From Lithocarpus polystachyus (Eukaryota > Streptophyta > Magnoliopsida > Fagales > Fagaceae), in NCBI GenBank assembly GCA_033629205.1, contig CM066165.1:68230439-68294438 (forward strand): 64,000 bases of DNA, in the 5' to 3' direction. The notes below the pieces were generated by a model, which ran no database searches, had not been told where the DNA came from, and was given only the letters and a program-made list of their open reading frames with translations. Positions 54,474-64,000 of the stretch are shown one piece after another (the stretch's first letter is position 1; each line of letters opens with the position of its first letter). Made by a program: the position numbers and the translations under genes.

Positions 54474-55726
54474 TATTAAAAAAAAAAAAAACATTATTTT
54501 GTTTTTGTTTTTATCTTTGTTGGCAGATGTTGCATTTAAATGTATTTAATAACAACAATTTTGTATATTTATAATTTTTTAATACTAAATAAATCCTTAT
54601 TTGGAGTTTTGTTTTTCTTTTCTTTATACTCTTGTCCTCGCTAACTTAAAATCCTTGGTCTGTTATAGTAGTAGATTGCGTACTTGAAGATTATGCATTA
54701 GAAATACGTCTAATCTATTCCATCTTATTACAAAGGCACAATACACTCAAATATTCCCAAAGGATCAATATTCCTACATTATAAAAGAAATAAAAATTTA
54801 AAGGAATATTGTTTTTATTTGAAGATTGGCGCTAAAGTGTTTGAACGTGTGAATAGTTTTTATCAAAAATAGCTTTGAGATTATGCATACATTTTTTGTT
54901 AGTATTTCACCTTTCCTTACTTTTTTTTTTCTGAAAGGGTTAATAATTTAAACTTCTCAGTAGATCTGGTAGCACTTGAGTTTTGAGGTGGAAAATGATA
55001 GGAGTTATAGGGTATCCAAAGGGGGAATGATTAGTAGGGTTTGGGGATAAACAAAGGAGAAAGATCAAGATTTAGGAAGTTGTTCCTATGCTGTGAACAG
55101 TAAACCATGAACACTAACCCTTCTAGGCATCACCTAGAATTTTCTTAGCATCACTTCTCAAAGAAGGCAACATCACACAAACCAATAACAAGCTTTGTAC
55201 CTTTTCTAAAAATTTGAAACTTTATTATTGATGCAAGATCTTTTAGAATTCAGCACTACACTAGTAGAAGAATTGTATAAATAGTGAAAGAATTCTTTGT
55301 ACTTTTGAATAAAGATATAATTAAAAATTCGTATAGAATGGCTTCAATTCAAACCGGTTATTTATTTATTTATTTATCTATTTATTTATATTGTGATAAC
55401 TTACCAATTGTTCCAAAAATTTAAGAAGTCAAAAAATAATGAATTTAATCATTTAACTATTATTTTAACAGTCCCTTTGTCGGCATGCCAAAACTCCACC
55501 GTAATGAGGAGGGCCTAACATATGGGACTCTAAATTTTTAAATAGAAGGTACAATAGAAATATGATTCAAAATCAAAACCCTATGCTCTTATACTAAGAT
55601 ATATTACAAAGTACCCAAAAAAAAAAAAATAGTTAAAAGAAATGATGATACATTATTACATTTTATCAATTAACAATTAATATAATAGGTTGTAAAAACT
55701 TCGTACTTTGAACATGAATATATACA
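54474..55726. other. AT-rich stretch without gene
   Basis: Nothing coding recognised. (TTTA)n at 55360-55391 and several poly-A runs. Confidence 0.5.
55360..55391. repeat. (TTTA)n microsatellite
   Basis: About eight TTTA/TTAT tetramers with one CTA interruption. Confidence 0.9.
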
Positions 55727-55956
55727 AAGGGCAAAAGTCGCAAAACGTGAATGAACATATACAGCATCTCGATTAGCAATGTTCTCGTAATTTTCATTAT
55801 GACTAGTGAACAAGACAATTTATGGAAGATGGAACTATTTTCATTTCCAATTAGACATCCATAAAAGCACCTAACAGGTGAAAAAAAAGATCAATGAACA
55901 TGTAGCACTCTATGTTTCACGAGAAAGCAAATTGAAAAGGAAAGTGGGCTCCAACT

Positions 55957-55963
<7 letters not shown>

Positions 55964-56006
<43 letters not shown>
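55964..56006. repeat. (GA)n tract, array unit 1
   Basis: About 20 GA dinucleotides; counterparts in other units have about 5 (57054), 7 (57331), 27 (57808) and 37 (58320). Confidence 0.95.
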
Positions 56007-56010
<4 letters not shown>

Positions 56011-56170
56011 AGCTTTCTTTTGATTCCAATAATGGTAAAAGTGGCAAAATGTGAATGAACATATACAGCATTTCGATTAATAACGTTATCGTAATTTTCG
56101 TTATGACTAGTGAACAAGACAATTTATGGAAGATGGAACTGTTTCCATTTCCAAGTAGACATTCATAAAA

Positions 56171-56949
56171 TGATGTGAATCAACAAGCATTCAAAGATCC
56201 ATTGCATGTTTCAGCTGGGCCTATTACTAGAGCAAGATCCAAGAAGATCAAAGAAGCACTTAATGGGCTGATTCATGAGATTTGGGTTGATTCTAACGTA
56301 GGACATTCTAAGCTGGGCTCAAAGGAAGAGAAAGGCGTAATAAATTTAATTCAAGTTATTGAAGGCTGATCTGGTTTAATTGAGCGCTATTTACGGCTAG
56401 GATTAATGACTGATTGACTTTTCAGCTCCAAATCATTTAATAGATATTTTTCCTAATTTAGATATTCTAATTTTAGATCAGATCTACCTTAATTTTAGGC
56501 TTTTATTATTTAGAACGTTTTTTAGCTATTTTCTTATTTTGGATATGCTATTTTCAGACCAAATCAACTTTTATTTAGGGTTTTATTATTTAGTACGTTT
56601 TTTATATTTTCTATTTTCAGTCATGTCTTATAAATAGCATGCACTCATTGTAATAGAGAGGATTATTGAATAAAAATCAGAAAAATGTAAAGCTTTGCTC
56701 TTCTCTTTGGTTCTTCAAGAACAGTGAACTTATCAGGGATTCTTCCTTGTGACGTTCAAACTTTATACCTTCGGTTTGTGATTCCATCATAATCATTGGG
56801 TCGAGGTCTGTTACTTATACCTTTGGCTCGCGTTTCTCTTATAAACGTTGGGTCAGTGTTTTATCAAAAATCTGAATTTTGGCTTTCTTGGGCAAATTTT
56901 TCAACATTGTTTGTTGAGTCTCAAAGCGTGTCGATTGGGGTTCGCATCA
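56171..56949 (+). mobile_element. Solo LTR of a gypsy-type element, including the end of pol
   Basis: 779 bp from TGATGTGAATCAAC to GGGTTCGCATCA, flanked by TAAAA (56166-56170, 56950-56954). The first ~65 codons, in frame with ATG 56175, encode NQQAFKDPLHVSAGPITRAR and SKKIKEALNGLIHEIWVDSN, ending VINLIQVIEG at TGA 56367. This resembles the C-terminal tail of some gypsy polyproteins (GPITRAR-K motif), so pol overlaps the LTR. TATA box at 56629 and 'aataaaa' at 56669. It interrupts a tandem-array unit and is therefore younger than that unit. Confidence 0.82.
56629..56636 (+). promoter_or_regulatory. TATA box of the gypsy solo LTR
   Basis: GTCTTATAAATAGCATG, about 450 bp into the LTR, with a likely transcription start downstream. 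Confidence 0.55.
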
Positions 56950-57802
56950 TAAAAGCACCCAACAGGTGAAAGAAAATCACTGAACATGTACACTCTTTGT
57001 TTCACGTGAAAGCAAGTTGAAAAGGTAAGTGGGCTCCAACTTGATTTTTTCCTGAGAGAGAGAGGATATCGCTTTCTTTAGATTCCAATAGTAGTAAAAG
57101 TGGCAAAACGTGAATGAACAATTACAGCATCTCGATTAATAATGTTCTCGTAATTTTCATTATGAGTAGTGAACAAGACAATTTATGGAAGATGGAACTG
57201 TTTCCATTTCCAATTTGACATCCCTAATAGCACCCAACAGGTGAAAAAAAGATCAATGAACATGTAGCGCTCCATGTTCCACAAGAAAGCAAATTGAAAA
57301 GGCAAGTGGGCTCCAACTTGATTTCTTCTTGAGAGAGAGAGAGAGGATGTAGCTTTCTTTAGATTCCAATACCAATTGCACTTCTCTGTCCAATAAAGAA
57401 AGTAAAAGGAATGATAAAGATAAAGAAAAAAGAGAAAAGAGAAAAGCTTTTCTTTTAAAAAGAGAAATTAAAACAATTAAAATAAAGGGTTGTGATTGTT
57501 ACATACTTTTATACACCATTTTTTGAACTGAAATAGTAATTTTTTTTTTTAGATAGTTACAATATACTACTAACCTCGTAGTTCAAATCTTTTTTCTCCT
57601 TAAACTCCTAAATATTTTGTGCATAAAAATGTGCTAATTAAGATACAAAGCTCTTGGCGATTTCAAAATTTAAACTGACACTCTGAGTATAATTCAGCCT
57701 TCAATGTACATTTGTTACACATCCACATAAGTTGATTCTCTTTTATACATGTCTGATGAGAAAGCAAATTGAAAAGGCAAGTGGGATCCAACTTGATTTT
57801 AT

Positions 57803-57807
<5 letters not shown>

Positions 57808-57862
<55 letters not shown>
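57808..57862. repeat. (GA)n tract, array unit
   Basis: About 27 GA dinucleotides. Confidence 0.95.
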
Positions 57863-57867
<5 letters not shown>

Positions 57868-58317
57868 AGCTTTCTTTAGATTCCAATACCAATTGCACTT
57901 CTCTGTCCAATAAAGAAAGTAAAAGGAATGATAAAGATAAAGAAAAAAGAGAAAAGAGAAAAGCTTTTCTTTTAAAAAGAGAAATTAAAACAATTAAAAT
58001 AAAGGGTTGTGATTGTTACATACTTTATACACCATTTTTTGAACTGAAATAGTAATTTTTTTTTTAGATAGTTACAATATACTACTAACCTCGTAATTCA
58101 AATCTTTTTTCTCCTTAAACTCCTAAATATTTTGTGCATAAAAATGTGCTAATTAAGATACAAAGCTCTTGGCGATTTCAAAATTTAAACTGACACTCTG
58201 AGTATAATTCAGCCTTCAATGTACATTTGTTACACATCCACATAAGTTGATTCTCTTTTATACATGTCTGATGAGGAAGCAAATTGAAAAGGCAAGTGGG
58301 ATCCAACTTGATTTTAT

Positions 58318-58319
<2 letters not shown>

Positions 58320-58393
<74 letters not shown>
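58320..58393. repeat. (GA)n tract, array unit, longest
   Basis: About 37 uninterrupted GA dinucleotides. Confidence 0.95.
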
Positions 58394-58397
<4 letters not shown>

Positions 58398-58830
58398 TAG
58401 CTTTCTTTAGAATCCAAAACCAATTGCACTTCTCCTCTCCAATAAAGAAAATAATAGGAACGATAAAGATAAAGAAAAAAGAGTAAAGGTTTTCTTTTAA
58501 AAAGATAAATTAAAACAATTAAAATAAAGGGTTGTGATTGTTACTCACTTTTATAAACTATTTTTTAAACTGAAATCGTGATTTTTTTTAGGTAGTTACA
58601 ATATACTACTAACCTTATAGTTCAAACCCTTTCTCCCTAGACCCCTAAACATTTTGTGCTTGAAAATGTGCCAATTAAGATACAAAACTCATGGCAATTT
58701 CAAGATGTAAACTGAAATGGTGAGCATAAGTCAACCTTCAATATACATTGGTTACAAACCCACATAAGTTGATTTTCTTTTATACATGTGTGTGCACCAA
58801 CATGTAATTGTAAAAATATAGCTTATATTT

Positions 58831-59218
58831 TAGAAAAAAAAAATCTTTGGTCAACAGAAAATCCTATTTAAAATATAAATTATTTTTTAGAGAGTGTTTT
58901 CCACTAAATTTTTTGGAAACCAACTCATTCTCATGTCATGCTAAATAAAGAAAGTTAAGAGGAAATTTGGAAACTATTGAAAATAGATTTTATCTCATTT
59001 TTAACGACTCTACCAAACATAGGAAAATGTGACAGTTTTCCAAAAAAAAGTACTACCAAATATAAGAAAATGAGATAATTTTTTAAAAAAAAATGTATTT
59101 TGAAAAATGAATAATTTTTTAGAAAACATTAATGTTGAAACAAACGGAGTAGAATTATAAAATAATCTCAGTAGCATGTTTAATTAAATCAAATCCCACA
59201 TTAACTATTCTGTCTCTT
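58831..59218. other. AT-rich spacer
   Basis: Non-coding; several 'aaaatg(t/a)gaca' and 'accaaa(c/t)ataggaaaatg' echoes suggest a decayed repeat. Confidence 0.4.
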
Positions 59219-59400
59219 AGAGCATCAACATTGGTGGAGCTAAAAATTTTAGCTTTTTGCTTCTCAAAAAATTTCTTTATCTATTTTACCACCCCATTTT
59301 ACAAAACATCAAACATCAATGGTTTTATTATAGCATTCAACACATTAAAATAATATAAACAACACAATAAAATAATAAATCCTCAAAACTCGAAAACATC
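59219..59400. repeat. MITE fragment, same family as 52972-53365, inverted
   Basis: 'ttagagcatcaacattgg', then 'tatctattttaccacccca', then 'aaaataatataaacaaca' parallel the reverse complement of the other copy. Its right end is not found. Confidence 0.65.
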
Positions 59401-59625
59401 TCAGTTTTTTCTCTTATCTGGTTTTGCACACTTCTTGTTAGAAGTGCACCAATCACATTTTTTGAGCACGTCCCCATGTTTGTGTGGTTGCTTGCATGTT
59501 TTTGTTTTTGTGTATAGTGTGTGTGTGTGTGTGTGCGGACTCAAAGTTCATTAACATGCAAAATGTTTGTCTTTGCAAGCTTTTAACTATACTTGCAATG
59601 CAAGCAAAATTAAGAAAGGGGCATT
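59401..59625 (+). other. Stretch with (GT)n and a polypurine tract before the Ogre-like LTR
   Basis: (GT)n at 59517-59536. AAGAAAGGGGCATT at 59612-59625 directly precedes the LTR start and looks like a gypsy/Ogre polypurine tract, so part of this stretch may be the 3' end of an internal region. Confidence 0.5.
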
Positions 59626-60081
59626 TGTAGACATCGCATTTTGTACCTGTTAATAAATTTTGCTCCTCGGCCGTAATGACGAGCTTGACATATGTCAACC
59701 AATGGTAATTAAAGAGTTCACAGTAATTTGGAAGTAATCAAAACTCAAAAGTGCTCAAATCGCTTTGAAATCGATATTAAAAAATGACTTTTGCTTACTG
59801 TTTTGACCATAATTTTTTATCCACAAAGAAATTTTGAGTGAGGTTTATTTCATAAGAAATTCGACATCTTGGAATTCAATTTGAATATAAATTTTGCCTA
59901 ATTTGGATTTATATCGAGTAAGTTATGACCATTTGAAGTTGGGCAACTAAGTAGTCCAATTTTCTGGGTTTTAAAACTTCATTTTAAGGGCTCAAAACAT
60001 TATACTTTGATGTGGGCCGGCCCCTAGACCCTTGGGAACGTCCAAAGACCATTAAAAAGCCTAAAAACCCTAATTTTAACT

Positions 60082-60089
60082 TATAAATA
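60082..60089 (+). promoter_or_regulatory. TATA box of the Ogre-like LTR
   Basis: AACTTATAAATACTCATC, about 450 bp into the LTR, followed by 'ccctaac'/'aaccctag' leader sequence. Confidence 0.5.
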
Positions 60090-61289
60090 CTCATCTTATA
60101 TCTCCAATAAAAACCCTAACTAGAGAGAGTTATTTTTTGGCCTCCATCTTCTCCAAAACCCTAGTTTTCTTTTCTAAAACTCACACACAGCAGCTAAGCA
60201 CGTTTTTTACAAATCAAAAACCTCTCTTCAGTTAGTTATAGGGCAAAAACTATTTGTTGATACCGTATATTGTTTGCCCTCGATTTGCATGTCAAACACC
60301 GAAAAATCCCAAAATATTATTTTCTCTCTATGGGCTATGAGAACATAAAGAATGACGTCGCACAACCCGTTCGAGCATCGGAGCACACAAAGTGCCTCTT
60401 TCAGCTAAAATTACCAAAATACCCCCAGTCAACCCTAGGTTTGACCGAAGGTCAAACAAGGTCAAAACCCTCAAAAACAATGTTTTTCATAGTTTTACAT
60501 CAAACCCCAGCTTCTCGGAGATTTTTAACAACTTCGACCAAGTTTGACCTGAAGCTGATCTTGGATGGGCCCAAAAACCCTAATTTTGATTCGGCGGCCA
60601 GGATGGGTTGAAACCAACACCATTACAAAGATTCTCAAATTCTCATTCCAATGACTGTTTGTGGGTCGAAATCGGATTTAGAACGGTTGATATGTCACGA
60701 AAACCGTTATAACGCATCGATCAATGCATCGCTAAATTCTGAGAGCCATAACTTTTGATTTGACCGTTGGATTTTCAAGATCTATACCTTTTCAGAAACA
60801 AGAAGTCAAGACCTTTCCAGAAATATCAATATCAAACCCATCCGAGGAAGTTTGAAGGTGGCATCCCTTGAAAGGCCGCCGGCAGCCTTACAAGGGTGCC
60901 GCCTCAAAATTCATGCTAGGGCTATAAAAAGCCCCAGGCACCCTTCTAACCAGAGGAGGATCATTTTTTATTCTGAGTTTTGCTCTCTGCCTGTTTTTTC
61001 TACACGTTTTCCTACTAGCTCAAACACAAAAAACACATCAAAGCTTCTTGACTCTTCTCTCTTTACAAAAAATACAAGCTATTGTTCTAATACCCTATCT
61101 TCTTCTCCTTGGTTCTACATCTTGGATTTGGGGTTTAGGGGTGTGGATATAACTTTCTAGCTACTACTCATACCCATAACCTTCTAAATCTTTTCCAAGC
61201 ATTTATTTTGCTCTTTTGCCTCAACAACATGATTTATTGCTCTCTCTAACATGTTTCTTGCTTTATTTGTGTTTCTAGCTTAAATCTCT

Positions 61290-61720
61290 TTGCTTTTATG
61301 CTTTTTTGCCATGTTTCATGCTTAGATCTACATCCTTACATGCTTATGTGCTTAGATCTACATGCTTTAGGTTTTAAGCCATGTTTTCCTTAAGTCTTAT
61401 GCCTCTTTTTGTTCTAGGTTGATGTTAAGGTTACATGTTCACATGTTTGTATGATGTTGTTGGCTATGCCTTATTTGGATCTATGTGTTTTATGTATTTT
61501 TCCCATGATATATGGTTAGATCCTTGTCTTCATATGCTTATATACTTGGATTCATGTTCTTCCATGTCGATGTGCTAAGTTTCTACATGCCTACGTGTAT
61601 GTTTTTATGCCTATATATCTAGATCTATGTTTTCACATGCCTATGTGCTTGGATTTATGTTCTCTACATGCTTTATGCTATCTTCCATGTGCTTGTGCAC
61701 TTTGTGCCATGTTTGTGTGC
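61290..61720 (+). repeat. Degenerate ~25-30 bp tandem repeats in the Ogre-like LTR
   Basis: Copies of 'catgcttatgtgcttagatc' with many substitutions. Counterpart of 10080-10620. Confidence 0.75.
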
Positions 61721-62723
61721 CTAGACCTAGGCTATGTTTGTCATGCCATGTGCTATTGTAGCCCTTTTGTCGCTTTGTCTTTCTTTCTTGTATTTTGGCC
61801 TAGCAATTTGGACCCGATCTACACCCTATGGTCTTTTTCATTATCCATACACCTTATCCCACATCAAAGGTTTGGATCATTCTTATTTGCATGTCTATGC
61901 TTGCATGCTTCTATGCTTTATGCTTGTCTTAGCCTCACTTGTTCTAGGCTTTACCACACTTGACACCCTTAGTAGGTTCGTGGTTATGTGGTTAAACCCG
62001 ATCCCAATGAGGTTTTATTTAGATGTGACCATTTGGGAAGCATCTCCGAATGCCAGGCTGCTTTATGCGTACCCTTCCATTTTCCGCTCTATGCGATGTT
62101 ATGCTTGCCATGCTTGTTTGTGCCACTCGTTGGCTTTCTACGCATCTTTACACGCTTGCTTACATGTCCATGCATGAGTCTTGCTTGCCAATGTGTCATC
62201 CATGCTTCAACATAATGAAGCTATGGACATCTGATCCAAACTTATATTTGTCCTTTACGGATACCACCTTTTGTTTGCTTTCTTGCTTGTTTTCTTGCCA
62301 TGCCTATCATGATTATTCACTTTATGCCTTTTCATATGCTCTTCGTATTTTTCCTTCCATTGCTTGTTTGCTAGTTTCTTGTCTTTGCTTTTGCATGTAC
62401 ACACATGGAGCGAGGACACTTGGAGCTAGGGCATAGACTTCCAGGCGCAAGCAAAACGGGCGCGGGTGCAAGCATGTGCATATAAGCCAAGCGGCAATGC
62501 TCAGTAGATTCAGAAGTTTAGCCTTTCTCTTTTGGTTTTGTACTCTTTAAAACTCCTTCCTTCTTCCTCCCTTTCTCTCTTCGATGGGTTGTGTTAGGTA
62601 TATCATGCCATGTACCATTCGTCCTTATCTCTAGAGTATGGCAATCCCTGTTTACTTTAGGTCATACTCAAGGGATGTAAGCATTTACTTTCTTGCTTTG
62701 TGTGCTTACATTGTGCGTGTTAA

Positions 62724-62726
<3 letters not shown>

Positions 62727-62761
<35 letters not shown>
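62727..62761. repeat. (CA)n microsatellite
   Basis: About 17 CA dinucleotides; not present at the matching place in the minus-strand copy. Confidence 0.9.
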
Positions 62762-62765
<4 letters not shown>

Positions 62766-63475
62766 TCGCCTCTGCCAATGTGATTGTCACAGTCCGTGTC
62801 ACCTAAGGCAAGTGGTGCTTAATTTTTGCCGCGAAAGTAAGGTGACATGTCGTCAAATTTTCGCCATGAAAACCTAGTACTGTGCTTGAATGCCTAAGGA
62901 AAGCATAGATTGGGACCACGCCTATTCAAAAGCCAAACCTCAAAGCCCCCACGCATGCAAAGCCCCGAAAGCTAGTGCCAAAATAATGTTTTACTGCCAA
63001 TCTCCGAAAATTAAGGTTTTATCAAAACAAATGATTGTCCTTGGACAGGCATTATGGGGTGCCTAACACCTTCCCCACATTTAACCAAACTTCCGAACCT
63101 AAGAATCAAGATTTTTTTCCATCCACATTAGATTAGGAAAAATGCGTTTTTTCTTAACCTAGAATTGGTAATAAAATCAACTAGAAACAGGTGACCAATC
63201 ACATCTTAGAAAAACCCAATAATTGATGGCGACTCCACTTACCTTTGGTAATCCCTTAAAATTTGGCCTAGATTCTTGCCATAACACCAAAGAGCACCCA
63301 AAGTCCCACGTAAAGCATGCCACACACTACACACGCGCATACAACGCAATACCATTTTCGAGAGAGAGAGAGGCCTCCAATGGGTCCTCTGGGCGCGCGG
63401 GAGCGCCACCACGGCGGGTGGTTGAATAAAGGCCCGATAACAGTTCTTCGTTTTCAAGCCCGGGCATCGACAGAC

Positions 63476-63493
63476 TGGTGACTCCACTGGGGA
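63476..63493 (+). other. Primer-binding site of the Ogre-like element
   Basis: TGGTGACTCCACTGGGGA, three bases after the LTR end. Resembles the TGGCGACTC... primer site of Ogre/Tat elements with one change. A second, similar TGGCGACTCCACT lies inside the LTR at 63227. Confidence 0.65.
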
Positions 63494-64000
63494 TAGTTGA
63501 GAGTTTAGCCTTTAGAGCTTTTGATGAAACCATAATCTTTGGACATTGGCTTTCAAAAAACACGGAAATTGGCATTGGCCTTCGGGGCTTTCCTTTTGAA
63601 AAAGGCTTCTACTATATCACAATAGACTATTTTCAAAAAAGCAAAAAAAATCTTTTTCCAAAAAATCCTTTTCCGCAAGGGAGGCTTTGAGGTATTTTTT
63701 AATGGGGCTTTGCCGCTTTCTTCACATGCTTTACTGCTTTCCTCACATGCTTTACAGCTTTCCTTCACATGTATACATAGGGTAGCAAAATTTGATTTCT
63801 ACTACACCTTTATCTACTTTCATATATATATATATATATATATATCTGTTGTGCTTTGGAAAAATCTTTCCCCTTCATTAAGGTTTGCATGACATATACA
63901 CCTTTTTTAAGCTGAACCTGAGCTCAGCACTGTTGGCGTAGTCATATCTCTTTGGGTATTTCATCACCCCATTTGCAGATGCCCAAACACAGACATCGGT
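63494..64000 (+). other. Leader of the Ogre-like element (continues beyond the window)
   Basis: No coding frame recognised. 63712-63772 has three tandem copies of a ~24 bp unit ('ctttcttcacatgctttac'). (TA)n at 63824-63845. Confidence 0.55.

Larger units (their letters stand above)
55727..58830. repeat. Complex tandem array with (GA)n tract in every unit
   Basis: First kind of unit (~280-310 bp): three copies starting near 55729, 56035 and 57095, each with 'acagcat(c/t)tcgattaataa', 'gaacaagacaatttatggaa', 'cacc(c/t)aacaggtgaaa', 'gggctccaacttgattt', a (GA)n tract and 'ggatgtagctttcttt'. The second is split by a solo LTR. Second kind (~520 bp): starts near 57369, 57887 and 58418 with 'aattgcacttctc', then 'aaagggttgtgattgttac', 'ttggcgatttcaaaattta' and the same (GA)n end. 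The third copy of this kind is more diverged and lacks the GA end. A small frame of repeated Arg-Glu (58247-58486) is just (GA)n. Confidence 0.9.
59626..63472 (+). mobile_element. Giant Ogre/Tat-like gypsy LTR, plus strand
   Basis: About 3.85 kb from TGTAGACATCGC to GGGCATCGACA. A primer-site-like TGGTGACTCCACTGGGG follows three bases later, and a polypurine tract precedes it. Such long LTRs and such a TGGCGACTC-type primer site are typical of the Ogre/Tat lineage. TATA box at 60082. The middle (61290-62460) is made of degenerate repeats whose translation gives long Cys/Leu-rich frames (61595-62436) that are not genes. Inverted partner: 8332-11560. Confidence 0.8.

Noticed and set aside
58247..58486. 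Arg-Glu repeat protein
   Set aside because: Pure translation of a (GA)n microsatellite.
55727..58830. CRISPR-like or satellite interpretation of the repeat array
   Set aside because: Units are hundreds of bp long with no short repeat-spacer structure, and the DNA is plant nuclear; tandem duplication explains it.
60270..60611. 113-codon plus-strand frame in the Ogre-like LTR
   Set aside because: Lies within LTR leader sequence; the inverted copy has no matching open frame.

Overview
The window is plant nuclear DNA, very probably from a woody eudicot. Two TE protein types here (a gag with two CHHC-type knuckles and a 'putative plant transposon protein' side ORF) are ones I associate with Fagaceae, but that is a recollection, not a computed match. 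There is no bacterial gene organisation. The sequence is AT-rich, full of microsatellites, and almost entirely transposable-element (TE) derived. The only convincing non-TE coding sequence is the last 140 codons of a wall-associated-kinase-like receptor kinase at the left edge (3-425).

Layout. 640-1080 is a fold-back element. 2654-5147 is the 3' half of a copia-type retrotransposon on the minus strand (LTR, polypurine tract, broken side ORF), cut by a 659 bp solo LTR (5153-5811). 5820-8331 is a copia 5' LTR, Met-tRNA primer site and leader. 8332-11560 is a truncated giant Ogre/Tat-like LTR on the minus strand; an LTR of the same family lies on the plus strand at 59626-63472. 11565-15613 is a side-ORF pseudogene, polypurine tract and two LTRs head to tail. 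16469-29448 is a set of nested DNA transposons: a deletion-derivative hAT with 8 bp target duplications, split by a 12.1 kb PIF/Harbinger element. The Harbinger element holds a three-exon DDE transposase pseudogene, a two-exon Myb-like ORF1 pseudogene, a GRF zinc-finger gene on the opposite strand, and a further 1.06 kb Harbinger-like element near its right end.

30971-38372 is a complete gag-only LTR retrotransposon (TR-GAG type) with matching AGTTT target duplications, a primer site, a polypurine tract and a foreign solo LTR in its 3' LTR. 38378-44203 is an AT-rich stretch with an exon-sized TMA7-like relic, a second exon-like relic and a fold-back element that became a tandem array. 44204-52459 is one solo LTR with ATCTT target duplications that has swallowed another solo LTR (AGAAT) and a 6.5 kb Helitron. 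52972-54468 holds a MITE and a solo LTR (CCTAG). 55727-58830 is a tandem array whose units each carry a (GA)n tract of different length, interrupted by a gypsy solo LTR (TAAAA).

No host pathway can be reconstructed. Exact target duplications give a relative insertion order at several loci. Premature stops in the relics look like C-to-T or G-to-A transitions, as expected for long-methylated TEs. I found no tRNA, rRNA or CRISPR array, and nothing I can defend as a wholly new system. The most unusual items are the gag-only element, the Harbinger element with its opposite-strand GRF gene, the Helitron with repeated internal modules, and the (GA)n tandem array.
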